Positions 1 through 7,121 of a DNA stretch of 50,987 bases are shown here, piece by piece. Within the stretch, counting starts at the first letter, position 1, and each line of letters starts with the position of its first letter. The translations under genes were made by a program, and so were the position numbers. Source of the DNA: Fictibacillus sp. FJAT-27399 (lineage in GTDB: Bacteria > Bacillota > Bacilli > Bacillales > Fictibacillaceae); NCBI RefSeq assembly GCF_001510655.1, contig NZ_LMVC01000002.1, forward strand, positions 1,367,003 through 1,417,989, given 5' to 3'. The notes under the pieces were generated by a model that did no database searches, had not been told where the DNA came from, and saw only the letters and a program-made list of their open reading frames with translations.

Positions 1-109
1 CTTGCACCAAAAAGTAGGCGTTCACGCCGGTAAGGCTCACCGCACGCCCCGCGGAAAGCGAGCAGCCTGGAACGGAAATCAACAGCTTACAGACTTCTTG
101 GACAGCCCC
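1..109 (-). repeat. GGGGCTGTCC element, copy 1 (cut by window edge)
   Basis: Read on the minus strand this begins GGGGCTGTCCAAGAAGTCTG and follows the complete copies at 16598 and 29861 through the GC-rich CTTTCCGCGGGGCGTGCGG segment up to the window edge. The remainder lies outside the window. No open reading frame. It resembles a non-autonomous, MITE-like intergenic element. Confidence 0.85.
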
Positions 110-152
110 ACTGAATAGTTAATAACATAAGAAGGGATTGGTGATTTTACCT

Positions 153-229
153 ACTGTTCTTCGATTAGCTTAATTTCAAAAAAAGGGCAGACTTCTCCCG
201 TATCAAGCTAAATCTCTAATAAGAACAGT
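153..229. other. Nested inverted repeat, possible structured RNA
   Basis: Two nested perfect arm pairs are visible: ACTGTTCTT (153-161) with AAGAACAGT (221-229), and TTAGCTT (165-171) with AAGCTAA (205-211). The central loop holds a purine/pyrimidine stretch with AAAAAAAGGG and CTTCTCCC. It lies downstream of the minus-strand yndM-like gene, so it may be a 3' structure or terminator, but no clean U-tract follows on that strand. I recognise no riboswitch class. The rest of 110-313 shows nothing I can name. Confidence 0.4.
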
Positions 230-323
230 TGATAAAAAAAAACATCCTTTCCACCTCATTCATGGTTTTTCGTTACGCTATTAGTTACGCAAAGACACTC
301 TATTTTGTCAATCTTATCCAAAA

Positions 324-761
324 TTACTTTTTGCCAGATGGATCGTCATCTTCTGCAAATTCTGTGACAAATCGTAATTTAGGAGTGGCTCCCTGATGCC
401 TGATCTCTCTTTTTCTTTCCGGCATGTGTTTGAGCAGATAGCGGTGAACATAGATCTCTGCTGCCGAAATGATAATGGCAGAGATAGCGCTCCCCCAGGC
501 GATCTGCAGGTAACCGTGAAGCAATATCGCCCCAAAGATCCAAACGATCGTGTACATTAAAATGAACTCTGCCATCAATGTATTGATGTTTCCAATCCGC
601 GGCAGGAGAATGCGGTCAGCCAGGATATAAGATACAGCAGTTGCCGTAACACTAAAAGAAATGATATCAGCCAGTGTCGCATCGAAAAACAAATCCAGTC
701 CGATTGAAAAAGCAATCAAGCTTACAATAAACTTTAGTAAGATTACCTTTGCCTGTTCCAA
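324..761 (-). CDS. yndM: YndM-type DUF2512 integral membrane protein
   Basis: A 145-residue protein with four strongly hydrophobic segments (about residues 7-25, 31-50, 61-85 and 88-107) and a charged C-terminal tail (residues 112-145). Length and helix pattern match the DUF2512/YndM family of Bacillus membrane proteins, whose function is unknown. The start is TTG at 761, chosen because AAAGGGAGG lies eight or so bases upstream; there is no nearby in-frame ATG. It is monocistronic: the next minus-strand gene is the spore protein at 1109, behind its own terminator. The family call rests on remembered sequence resemblance. Confidence 0.75.
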   Translation of the reverse strand: MEQAKVILLKFIVSLIAFSIGLDLFFDATLADIISFSVTATAVSYILADRILLPRIGNINTLMAEFILMYTIVWIFGAILLHGYLQIAWGSAISAIIISAAEIYVHRYLLKHMPERKREIRHQGATPKLRFVTEFAEDDDPSGKK

Positions 762-865
762 AGTTAAAACCTCCCTTTCCTGCTTTTAGTTTGCAACAAA
801 AAAAGGATGTTCATTCTTGTCATGAGAATCAATCATGGGATTGAGTCAGTAGTCTGAAAATTTAG

Positions 866-940
866 TTTGGTTCAATTCTCAGACAGTTCCGTTCAATTAT
901 TCTTAGTTTGGTTCAATTTCACAATATTCGGGTTTACACC
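866..940 (+). repeat. Phased TTYGG array 1 (4 units, 20-21 bp period)
   Basis: Four degenerate units begin at 866 (TTTGGTTCAATT), 887 (TTCCGTTCAATT), 907 (TTTGGTTCAATT) and 927 (TTCGGGTTTACA). Spacings are 21, 20 and 20 bp, about two helical turns. The array sits in the intergenic stretch 762-1065, with no gene over it. The same head motif and spacing recur at 19126. Confidence 0.6.
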
Positions 941-951
941 GTTACAGAAAT

Positions 952-1053
952 CCCCCGATTTACAAACAAGAACTGGAAATTCACGATAGACGGCATATGG
1001 GCTACTGGCAAGTGAGAGGATATGACACCAATGCATGGGTGAAGAAGATTTAG
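952..1053 (+). pseudogene. Unrecognised C-terminal coding relic
   Basis: A short open frame without a start codon ends in TAG at 1051-1053. It encodes 33 residues rich in aromatic and basic residues, ending YDTNAWVKKI, which looks like the C-terminus of a real protein. A second frame through the same bases is also open for part of the way, so this may be chance. I do not recognise the family. Confidence 0.2.
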
Positions 1054-1065
1054 ATCAGAAATAAG

Positions 1066-1100
1066 AAAAAGCTGGTCCGCAGCACTGCGGCCAGCTTTTT
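1066..1100 (-). terminator. Intrinsic terminator of the first ssp gene
   Basis: AAAAAGCTGG and CCAGCTTTTT pair, with an inner CCGCA/TGCGG stem extending the hairpin. A T-tract follows on the minus strand. It lies nine bases beyond the stop codon of the gene at 1109 and looks usable in both directions. Confidence 0.85.
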
Positions 1101-1108
1101 CATTGAAA

Positions 1109-1312
1109 TTAACGAGCGTAACCAGAAAGCTGCTGTTGAGCAGTAGCCACTAGACGTTTGGTGATTTCTCCTCCTACTGATCCATTTGCACGAGAAGTAG
1201 TGTCAGCCCCGAGTTGAACTCCAAATTCAGAAGCGATTTCCCACTTCATTTGATCAAGTGCCTGTTGAGCCCCTTGAACTAAAACCTCATTGTTGTTTCC
1301 GCGATTTGCCAT
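1109..1312 (-). CDS. Alpha/beta-type small acid-soluble spore protein
   Basis: A 67-residue protein of the alpha/beta SASP family. These proteins coat and protect DNA in the dormant spore and are degraded at germination by the Gpr protease. The two conserved blocks are present: [13 protein letters not shown], containing the Glu-Phe-type Gpr cleavage motif, and [16 protein letters not shown] chose ATG at 1312, preceded by AAGGAGGTG; an upstream GTG at 1324 overlaps that ribosome binding site and is unlikely to be used. A plausible sigma-G promoter lies at 1338-1366 and a terminator follows immediately, so the gene is monocistronic. A paralogue is at 2777. Confidence 0.95.
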   Translation of the reverse strand: MANRGNNNEVLVQGAQQALDQMKWEIASEFGVQLGADTTSRANGSVGGEITKRLVATAQQQLSGYAR

Positions 1313-1337
1313 ATGTATGTTCACCTCCTTTTTTTGT

Positions 1338-1366
1338 TAACATCTCTCTAAAAAGGTTTTTTATAC
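1338..1366 (-). promoter_or_regulatory. Candidate sigma-G promoter of the first ssp gene
   Basis: On the minus strand GTATA (-35, matching GHATR) is followed after 17 bp by GATGTTA (-10, matching CATNHTA except the first base). The placement, 26 bp before the start codon, suits a forespore-expressed SASP gene. This is motif matching only. Confidence 0.4.
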
Positions 1367-1447
1367 AAAAATTGCATGAAAATATTTCCTCCGTTAATAA
1401 ATCATCTAATTTATTTGTATGAGGGAAGTAAACCATGACGTTCGGCT

Positions 1448-1831
1448 GCCACTAGCCTTACTCCTCAAGAAGATAATAAAGAGCTGACAGTTGCTTCCCT
1501 GGTAAACGATCTGGAAATCGCAGATGCCTGTGGGGCAGCAGTGGTAGTCGTTCATTTCGGTAACCTCAACACGGTTCTTCAGCAATGGGATGGAAAATGT
1601 AAAATTCTTCTTGAAAATAGAGCAGGAAGAGCCGGTTCACTTGGAGTGACTATGGAGGAACTTGTACAAGTAAGGAATCTTACAGACTTTCCAGAGCACA
1701 TCGATTTTTGTCTTGATACATGTCATGCTTTTGCAAGCGGGCTATGGAACGGGGAAGAAATCGTTGAGCATGGTGAGAAACTGGAATACTTTAAACATTT
1801 AAATGCTATTCATATTAATAATTCGAAATAA
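1448..1831 (+). pseudogene. Truncated endonuclease IV (Nfo-type) relic
   Basis: About 125 codons of an open frame encode the middle of an AP-endonuclease IV-type TIM barrel. Recognisable segments are the metal-ligand strand VVVVHFGNLN (near 1541), LENRAGRAGSLG, the strand DFCLDTCHAFASG and AIHINNSK. These enzymes cut DNA at abasic sites. The frame has no start codon: a stop lies just upstream and the first 65-70 residues of the family are missing. The last 90 or so residues, with the remaining metal ligands, are also missing. The fragment is therefore dead at both ends. No ribosome binding site precedes the internal GTG at 1541. Confidence 0.75.
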
Positions 1832-1860
1832 AAGAACTACAAAACGAGTGTGGAAAATAA

Positions 1861-1895
1861 AAAAAACTCCCTGTTATATACAAAAGGAGTTTTTA
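1861..1895 (-). terminator. Terminator of the yteA-like gene
   Basis: AAAACTCC and GGAGTTTT pair around a 15-base loop, with a T-tract on the minus strand, just past the stop codon at 1901. Confidence 0.8.
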
Positions 1896-1900
1896 TCTTG

Positions 1901-2623
1901 TTAAACATAATCTGAATCTTCGTCCGTTTGTTCCTGATCCACCAGAAACCGTTCATAATCTTTGTGCATTTTATTCGGAATGATGCGAGTATTGCTTCCA
2001 TCCATGTCTGTTGCGATAAAACCTTCAATATCCTCAACGTACCCCACATTTTCTTCGGATTCAATAAACATTTCATTATAATTCATCATTCCATTTTCCG
2101 AGAAATCAGACGGGGACTCACTTGTCCCGTAAACAGCTACGTCCTGCCAGGAATCTTCTGAATCGTAAAAGGTTGCATCTTTTTGATCATTATTATATTG
2201 GCCATATGGAGGCTTCAATACTTCTTCTTCAATTGGCCGGTTATTGGAACTGCTTTGTTCAAGGCTGTGCTCTTTGCAGTAAGCCGTTGTTGGCAAGGCC
2301 TCTAGTCTTGCCATACTGATTGGCTGTCCGCACGTTTTGCAATATCCATATTCCCCTGCATCAATTCTTTCAAGTGCCTGATGAATGGATTTTAATTCCG
2401 ATTCATTTAATTCATTCAATGCGATATCTTTTTGCCTTTCGAACAATTCTGTACCCAGATCCCCCGGATGGTTATCATAACTCGAAAGCTCGCTGACCGA
2501 TTCTTTAATAAGCTCTAACTCATTTCCATAATGACGGTTATACGCCAACCGCTCGTTCAATTCATTTTGCATCTGCTGGAGACGGTCTTTAAACTGATTG
2601 ATGCTCTGCTGTGACCATACCAT
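1901..2623 (-). CDS. yteA: YteA-type DksA/TraR zinc-finger sporulation protein
   Basis: A 240-residue protein. The N-terminal 50 residues are predicted coiled coil. Next comes the family-typical block DNHPGDLGTELFERQKD (about 50-66), then a zinc-finger with Cys95, Cys98, Cys116 and His119 (CKTC and CKEH). The C-terminal half (120-240) is acidic and probably disordered except for a short conserved tail. This matches YteA of the TraR/DksA superfamily, linked in B. subtilis to mother-cell sporulation expression; biochemical function is not established. The fourth ligand is His rather than the Cys of classical DksA. It lies between two ssp genes, all on the same strand but each with its own terminator. 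Confidence 0.88.
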   Translation of the reverse strand: MVWSQQSINQFKDRLQQMQNELNERLAYNRHYGNELELIKESVSELSSYDNHPGDLGTELFERQKDIALNELNESELKSIHQALERIDAGEYGYCKTCGQPISMARLEALPTTAYCKEHSLEQSSSNNRPIEEEVLKPPYGQYNNDQKDATFYDSEDSWQDVAVYGTSESPSDFSENGMMNYNEMFIESEENVGYVEDIEGFIATDMDGSNTRIIPNKMHKDYERFLVDQEQTDEDSDYV

Positions 2624-2702
2624 TTCATGACCTCCGAAAGTAGAATCTCGTACACAACTTTATTATTTGACATAATGTTGACGCTCATACTTTTTAATGA
2701 TT

Positions 2703-2743
2703 GGAAAAAAATAAGGACTGCCTATTTAAAATAGGCAGCCTTG
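2703..2743 (-). terminator. Terminator of the second ssp gene
   Basis: GCCTATTT and AAATAGGC form a near-perfect hairpin extended by AAGG/CCTT, followed on the minus strand by a T-rich tract (2703-2713). Confidence 0.85.
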
Positions 2744-2776
2744 TCCATTGAGTATTCTGTTATGTCTTCGCTAGAA

Positions 2777-2989
2777 TTAGCGTTTTCCACCAAATCCAGA
2801 AAGTTGAGATTGAGCTTGAGCTACTAGACGTTTAGTGATTTCTCCACCAACAGATCCGTTAGCACGAGCTGTTTGGTCAGCACCAAGTTGTACACCAAAT
2901 TCAGAAGCGATTTCGTACTTCATTTGGTCGATAGCTTGTTGAGCACCTTGAACCAATAGTTCGTTGTTGTTTCCACCTTGTTGAGCCAT
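2777..2989 (-). CDS. Alpha/beta-type small acid-soluble spore protein
   Basis: A 70-residue SASP closely related to the one at 1109, with identical [13 protein letters not shown] and [15 protein letters not shown] blocks. It binds spore DNA, giving UV and heat resistance, and is later an amino acid reserve after Gpr cleavage. The ATG at 2989 is preceded by GAGGAGGTG. An upstream minus-strand GTATG could be a sigma-G -35 element, but I see no good -10, so I do not annotate a promoter. Terminated by the hairpin at 2703. The differences from the first copy lie mostly at the termini, where the C-terminus is GFGGKR. Confidence 0.95.
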   Translation of the reverse strand: MAQQGGNNNELLVQGAQQAIDQMKYEIASEFGVQLGADQTARANGSVGGEITKRLVAQAQSQLSGFGGKR

Positions 2990-3080
2990 GTGTTTTCACC
3001 TCCTCGATTGGTATACTTAAATTTTCTCTCTAATGATTGCAAACCATACTATGTAATATTTGTAAAAAACCGAAACATTG

Positions 3081-3110
3081 TTGACATGAAACCAAATGGT
3101 TGTATATAAT
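3081..3110 (+). promoter_or_regulatory. Sigma-A promoter of the SRPBCC-arsR operon
   Basis: Consensus TTGACA (3081-3086) and TATAAT (3105-3110) are separated by 18 bp. The spacer holds the first dyad of the operator pair. A consensus promoter overlapped by dyads implies tight repression rather than weak expression. Confidence 0.85.
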
Positions 3111-3135
3111 TCAGAAAGCGAAACCATATAGTTTC
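3089..3135 (+). promoter_or_regulatory. Paired ArsR-type operator dyads
   Basis: AACCAAATGGTT (3090-3101) is a dyad with perfect AACCA/TGGTT arms inside the promoter spacer. GAAACCATATAGTTTC (3120-3135) is a second, near-perfect dyad downstream of -10. Their centres are 32 bp apart, three helical turns. The natural candidate repressor is the ArsR-type product of the second gene of the operon. Confidence 0.6.
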
Positions 3136-3162
3136 ACATAATTTTAAAAAGTGAGGGAAACC

Positions 3163-3600
3163 ATGATGTCCGATTTTACGGAAGAACGAGTAAAAGATAT
3201 TCAATATACTGATGTTTTCAATGCCCCTATTGAAAAAGTGTGGAAGACCGTTGCAACTGCAGATGGGATCTCCGCTTGGTTTATGCCCAATGACTTTGAG
3301 CCGCATGTTGGCCATGATTTCCATATTCAATCTCCGTTTGGCCCGTCACCATGCAAAGTGTTATTGGTTGAGAAGCCGCATAAGCTTTCTTTTGCGTGGG
3401 ATCAATTTGGCTGGATCGTAACGTTTGAACTTAAGGAAGAAGAAGGTAAGACCCGTTTTACCCTTACTCATTCAGGCTGGGGCCATCCGGATGCTATCCT
3501 GCCTAAAGCACAGCAAAAAGTATCCGCTGTACGGGACAATATGAACGGCGGCTGGGCGAAAATCATGCAAAGTCTAAAGGAACTTGCAGAAAAAGAATGA
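3163..3600 (+). CDS. SRPBCC (AHSA1-type) ligand-binding protein
   Basis: About 145 residues with the helix-grip fold signature of the SRPBCC/AHSA1 family: a first strand with DVFNAPIEKVWK, then ADGISAWFMPNDFEP, a Trp-rich central sheet (FAWDQFGWIVTFEL) and the long C-terminal helix with NMNGGWAKIMQSLKEL. Such proteins enclose a hydrophobic pocket; the ligand here cannot be read from sequence. I start at ATG 3163; the adjacent ATG 3166 is equally likely given GAGGG at 3153. An upstream GTG at 3151 overlaps that site. The gene overlaps the arsR-type gene by ATGA, a frequent pairing in Bacilli in which the regulator controls the operon. Confidence 0.85.
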   Translation: MMSDFTEERVKDIQYTDVFNAPIEKVWKTVATADGISAWFMPNDFEPHVGHDFHIQSPFGPSPCKVLLVEKPHKLSFAWDQFGWIVTFELKEEEGKTRFTLTHSGWGHPDAILPKAQQKVSAVRDNMNGGWAKIMQSLKELAEKE

Positions 3601-3926
3601 ACGCTTCAGCTAAAAAGCACGATGTTTTCCAGGCCATCGCAGACCCTACACGCCGTGAAATTTTAAAATTGCTGGCAGGAAAGGAATTTGCCATCACTGA
3701 ACTTTCGGAACGGTTTCCTATGAGCAGGACCGCGGTGTCCAAGCATCTGCTGATCCTTTCTGAAGCAGGCTTAGTTAAAAAACGAAAGTCCGGCAGGGAG
3801 AAACTTTACACGCTTCAAGCTGAGCCTTTGTCTGAATTGGAAAAATGGCTCTCCTACTTCGAACAGTTCTGGCAGAACAAGATGTCGATGCTAAAAACTT
3901 TAGTGGAAAAAGACTCTCAGACATAA
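3597..3926 (+). CDS. ArsR-family winged-helix regulator
   Basis: A 109-residue protein with the ArsR fold: DPTRREILKLL (residues 17-27), then the recognition region ITELSERFPMSRTAVSKHLLILSEAGLV and the wing KKRKSGREKLYTL. No cysteine cluster or other metal-binding motif is visible, so it is probably not a metal sensor. Its ATG overlaps the preceding stop codon (ATGA) and no ribosome binding site of its own is seen, so translation is likely coupled. It presumably represses the operon through the dyads at 3090 and 3120; that is inference from position. A bidirectional terminator follows. Confidence 0.9.
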   Translation: MNASAKKHDVFQAIADPTRREILKLLAGKEFAITELSERFPMSRTAVSKHLLILSEAGLVKKRKSGREKLYTLQAEPLSELEKWLSYFEQFWQNKMSMLKTLVEKDSQT

Positions 3927-3927
3927 C

Positions 3928-3960
3928 AAAAACCTGCCTTCTTGAGCAGGTTTTTGTTTT
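3928..3960. terminator. Shared bidirectional terminator
   Basis: AAACCTGC and GCAGGTTT hairpin with T-tracts on both sides, between the convergent arsR-type and yitT-type genes. It runs up to the stop codon of the minus-strand gene. Confidence 0.85.
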
Positions 3961-4801
3961 ACCACACATTTTTAAAGTTTCCGACAATCTTATGAGCAGG
4001 AATTGCTGAAATAAAGGCTGTTTCATCAATACCTTTCACAATATCAACCAAATCAGCCCATTGAATATTCACAATGACACAAAAAACTACCTGTTTGCTT
4101 TCATGAGAATACGCTCCTTCACCTTCCCAGAATGTTACCCCCCGGTTAAAGGCTTCGTTTAATGCACCTGACACCTCGTTTCCTTTATCGGTCACAATCA
4201 TGACGGAACTTCTTTCTGCCACAGTCAGGATGGTATCGTATGTTTTCGCGCCGACATACATCGAAAGAATCGTGAACATGGCCGACTGTACATTGAAGAT
4301 AACAGCGGAAACGGAAATAATGATAAAATTCATGATCAGGCCGAAGCGGGCGATCGAAAGATTTTTATACTTGGCGATCACTCGCCCAAGAACATCGAGT
4401 CCCCCATTTGAACCTCCGGCACGAAGCATAATGGCTCCGCCAGCAAAAGAAACCACACCCCCGAAGATCGAGGCAAGAATAATATTGTGCGTCCACATCA
4501 TCTTAATCGGTATAAGATGCAGAAACAGTGAATCGAAACCAACCGCCAGCAGTGTATAAATAATAAATTTCTTGCCCAGATGAATATAGGCCAGGACTAG
4601 GAGCGGAATATTATAGAGAAAATATTGCGTTCCGACCGACCAGCCTAACGTATTGTAGATGATCATGCAAATACCCATCAGGCCGCCAGAAAGTAAATGT
4701 GCCGGCAGAAGCAGCGTATTCGATCCTACCCCAATGAGCAAACTCCCAAAAATAATGCAAAGCACTTCAAAAGCAATTCTGACCACTCTTTTTTCCAGCA
4801 T
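3959..4801 (-). CDS. YitT-family membrane protein (DUF161/DUF2179)
   Basis: A 280-residue protein with five to six membrane helices in residues 8-180 (including LLIGVGSNTLLLPAHLLSGG and the glycine-rich SFAGGAIMLRAGGSNGGLDV) and a soluble C-terminal DUF2179 domain of about 80 residues (from ERSSVMIVTD). This is the two-domain arrangement of the YitT/YxkD/YqfU paralogues, which lack a settled function. The ATG at 4801 is chosen because AGAAGGG lies seven bases before it; a TTG two codons upstream has worse spacing. It is monocistronic. Confidence 0.88.
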   Translation of the reverse strand: MLEKRVVRIAFEVLCIIFGSLLIGVGSNTLLLPAHLLSGGLMGICMIIYNTLGWSVGTQYFLYNIPLLVLAYIHLGKKFIIYTLLAVGFDSLFLHLIPIKMMWTHNIILASIFGGVVSFAGGAIMLRAGGSNGGLDVLGRVIAKYKNLSIARFGLIMNFIIISVSAVIFNVQSAMFTILSMYVGAKTYDTILTVAERSSVMIVTDKGNEVSGALNEAFNRGVTFWEGEGAYSHESKQVVFCVIVNIQWADLVDIVKGIDETAFISAIPAHKIVGNFKNVW

Positions 4802-4941
4802 GGGCAACCCTTCTTTTCAAGCAATTATGTTCCAACATATGTATCCTACTATAATGAACTTTTTTATGTAACAAAAGAAATAACATCTCGTTTAATATTA
4901 TCCTTATTGCCCTGGAGTAAACCTTCCGGTGAAAAATGAAA

Positions 4942-4991
4942 GGTGCCAGGCACCGCGATTACACAAGTATGTAAAAGCGGTGCCTGGCACC
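4942..4991. repeat. GGTGCCAGGCACC hairpin, copy 1
   Basis: GGTGCCAGGCACCGC (4942-4956) and GCGGTGCCTGGCACC (4977-4991) are perfect 15-bp inverted repeats around a 20-base AT-rich loop. It lies between divergent genes. The same arm sequence recurs at 5672, 6940 and 41401. Confidence 0.85.
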
Positions 4992-5089
4992 ATTTCCAGC
5001 TACTAGAGCATTCAATCCCTCTCAAAACGTTACAAAAAACGGAAAAACGACGAAAACTTTAACAACTGTTTTTTATTCTTTATTAAAGG

Positions 5090-5656
5090 ATGGGTCTGAA
5101 AGTGTCGAAAGTACTGAGCAAAGAAACAAGCCCCTATTTCAAAACAATGAGCGGACTTATTTTAAATCAAAAGGAAACCTTAGCGAAAAGAATATTAGAT
5201 GAAGAGCGATTCGATTACAGCCACTTAGGAAACAATCGGAGTCGGTTAGAACATCTTCGTATGAAGCTGATTATTTGTATAGAGAGACCGTATCGCTTCC
5301 ACCAGCTGTCTCTGTTGAAAGGCTGAAGGAATGGGGAGCTGAATATGCTGATATCTTTGTTTCGCTTATTATCCCATTGGATCGTGCCATCGAAGAAGTA
5401 CATTTTTACCGTACTAAAATCGGCATCATCATAAAAGAAGAAGCCAAATTGCAAAAATTGGATCTCGATACGTTTTACGAACTGATTTCTGAATTTGATT
5501 CCGTAGTTGATACTGCTGTTCTTATGGTAAGTACTTCTTATATGGAAAAACACGCTTCCAACCTGGAGACCGCCGGGCATGAAATCGATGAAGGTCACCA
5601 CATTTTCCAGCCTGCATCTTGCCCTTCAATATTTGGGGTTTAAGCGGGAAATGTAA
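5090..5656 (+). pseudogene. Decayed RsbR-type stressosome protein
   Basis: The first frame (5090 to about 5235) gives an N-terminal segment ending HLGNNRSRLE. After a one-base shift the second frame continues with ESVRTSSYEADYLYRETVS and an all-helical region (FVSLIIPLDRAIEEVHFYR, then FYELISEFDSVVDTAVLMVS) resembling the N-terminal globin-like domain of RsbR paralogues. The linker HEIDE that should lead into the STAS domain is followed, after another shift, by VTTFSSLHLALQYLGFKREM, which looks like the extreme C-terminus of a STAS domain. The gene therefore carries a frameshift and an internal deletion of nearly the whole STAS core. An intact paralogue is at 34085. The family call is from pattern, not search. 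Confidence 0.6.
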
Positions 5657-5671
5657 GTGCATTTCTTTTAG

Positions 5672-5705
5672 GGTGTCAGGCACCGGGATTTCGGTGCCTG
5701 ACACC
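5672..5705. repeat. GGTGTCAGGCACC hairpin, copy 2 (terminator-like)
   Basis: GGTGTCAGGCACCG and CGGTGCCTGACACC form a perfect 14-bp stem with a six-base loop, followed on the plus strand by GCTTTTTTATTT. It could end transcription of the decayed gene upstream. Confidence 0.85.
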
Positions 5706-5725
5706 GCTTTTTTATTTGGAATCAA

Positions 5726-5759
5726 AAAAGAAGCACCTATTAAGAAGATGCTTCTTTTC
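5726..5759 (-). terminator. Terminator of the coiled-coil membrane protein gene
   Basis: AAGAAGCA and TGCTTCTT pair, with T-tracts on both sides. It lies just beyond the stop codon at 5777. Confidence 0.8.
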
Positions 5760-5776
5760 TTTGAAATATAAATAGA

Positions 5777-6859
5777 TTAGATCAGTTTGCTTGTGTTGAT
5801 CGCTTCCCTGTAACCGGAACGGGTAAAATGGAACGATTCATCGAGTAACCCTTCACGCTGAAGAGATTCCAGTGTCTCCTCCGGTATATTAATGGTCAGT
5901 TCGTCAAGACGTTCATTGATTTCACTTAATGATGCAGTATTTACAAAATCAGGCTTGAGCAGCCGAACGATTCCTTCAATCCTGGAATCACGCTTTTGAA
6001 ATAGCTGCGGTGTTTTATTGATCGCCTGTGAGATCTTGTTCGTAAACTGAATGAGTTCCTGTTTTAGATTAGAGGCTTGAGTTTCTTTTTCCTGAAGCTG
6101 CTGTTGGAAATATTTCCTCTCTTCTTCATTCAGATCGGCTCTAGTATACAGCTGCTGGTAAATCTGGGTTTTGTCCATCTCAATCTGTTTAAGCTCTTCT
6201 TCTTTAATTCGCTGGGTTTTCATGTCTTCTTCATTCGGCTCATAGACGTAATCTTCATCTGACTTTTTATATTCAATCCTATCCTCTGTTTCCGGCGGTT
6301 CTTCTTCTGTTACCTGAGGAGTGACGGAGGAAGCCTGAGCCTCTTCAAGCCGTTCAGCAGCCTGTTCTTTTGGCTCATCCTTTTCTGAGGCTTCTTCAGC
6401 CTGTTCTTCTTGTACTTCCTCTGCCAGCTTATCATCAACCTGCAGTTCTTCCTCTTTCAGCATTTTTTCCTTTAGAGTCTCCATTTCTCCTTCAAGAAAT
6501 GTTTCTTCTGCTTCTAAATCTTGTTGGTCATTCCTTGAAGCTACCGTTTCCGGAAGTGATTGTATTACCGGGGCATCATCCCTTTGCCCCTTAATGGACC
6601 CCTCCTCTAATCTGCGAACGAGGTCATTAAATTTTTTATAGTACATCACTGAAATCGTCAACGCAAAAAGAGAAGCAAAGAGAGAAATAAAATCAGAGAA
6701 ACGGAAAACAAATGGCGAGGTGGCAATCTTATAAAAAAGTAAAAGAGCAAATGCACCAATTACAATCACCTTAAGCCAGCTTTCACGATTCTGAATCTGT
6801 TCACTTTTTCCTGAAGCTCCACTGTTTCCTCCAAAAAAAGATAATAACTTTTTATTCAT
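5777..6859 (-). CDS. Two-helix membrane protein with long acidic coiled coil
   Basis: A 360-residue protein that I cannot assign to a named family. Residues 28-46 and 52-74 form two close membrane helices. Residues 78-230 are very rich in Glu, Lys and Gln and low in hydrophobics, so probably disordered or coiled coil. Residues 215-285 have heptad-like Leu/Ile spacing, typical of coiled coil (DKTQIYQQLYTRADLNEEER). A compact C-terminal part (290-360) looks like a small winged-helix-like domain. It is probably anchored to the membrane with the large C-terminal part in the cytoplasm. The ATG at 6859 follows GAAAGGA. Monocistronic. Confidence 0.7.
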   Translation of the reverse strand: MNKKLLSFFGGNSGASGKSEQIQNRESWLKVIVIGAFALLLFYKIATSPFVFRFSDFISLFASLFALTISVMYYKKFNDLVRRLEEGSIKGQRDDAPVIQSLPETVASRNDQQDLEAEETFLEGEMETLKEKMLKEEELQVDDKLAEEVQEEQAEEASEKDEPKEQAAERLEEAQASSVTPQVTEEEPPETEDRIEYKKSDEDYVYEPNEEDMKTQRIKEEELKQIEMDKTQIYQQLYTRADLNEEERKYFQQQLQEKETQASNLKQELIQFTNKISQAINKTPQLFQKRDSRIEGIVRLLKPDFVNTASLSEINERLDELTINIPEETLESLQREGLLDESFHFTRSGYREAINTSKLI

Positions 6860-6939
6860 AGTGTGTTCCTTTCTTCAACTTGTGTCTTTTTTACAATTTA
6901 CCCCAATATCTGGGTGTGAGCAAGAAATAGCATTTTACT

Positions 6940-6952
6940 GGTGCCAGGCACC
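6940..6952. repeat. Solo GGTGCCAGGCACC arm
   Basis: One arm of the hairpin family, itself nearly palindromic, without a partner nearby. It suggests a degraded copy. Confidence 0.7.
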
Positions 6953-7004
6953 CCCTACATAAGTTATCGAGAAAGTTGGTTGGTTTCTAGGGGTTTAAGC
7001 GGGT

Positions 7005-7121
7005 CTATTCTACTATAATCGCTTTACCTGTAATGCTTGTTCTTTGTATTACGCCATCCCTGACCTCCACATTTGCTTGAATAATGCTAGTTGATCCCAT
7101 TGAGTAACCCTGCTTTACGAT
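7005..7121 (-). pseudogene. C-terminal relic of a PhzF-type epimerase/isomerase
   Basis: A 38-codon minus-strand frame, bounded upstream by a stop and with no start, reads KQGYSMGSTSIIQANVEV, then VRDGVIQRTSITGKAIIVE. This resembles the C-terminus of PhzF-family proteins (EQGxxMGRPS, then a strand pair and a V-G-G-K-A-x-x-V ending). The rest of a roughly 280-residue gene is gone. The call is from motif memory. Confidence 0.5.

Noticed and set aside
866-940. Array 1 as a CRISPR remnant
   Set aside because: Period is 20-21 bp with no unique spacers of normal length and units are degenerate.
1541-1831. Nfo fragment as an intact small gene
   Set aside because: The homologous frame extends upstream of the internal GTG without a start, and both ends of the enzyme fold are missing.
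3001-3060. Sigma-G promoter for the second ssp gene
   Set aside because: A GTATG exists but no acceptable CATNHTA element at 17-18 bp.
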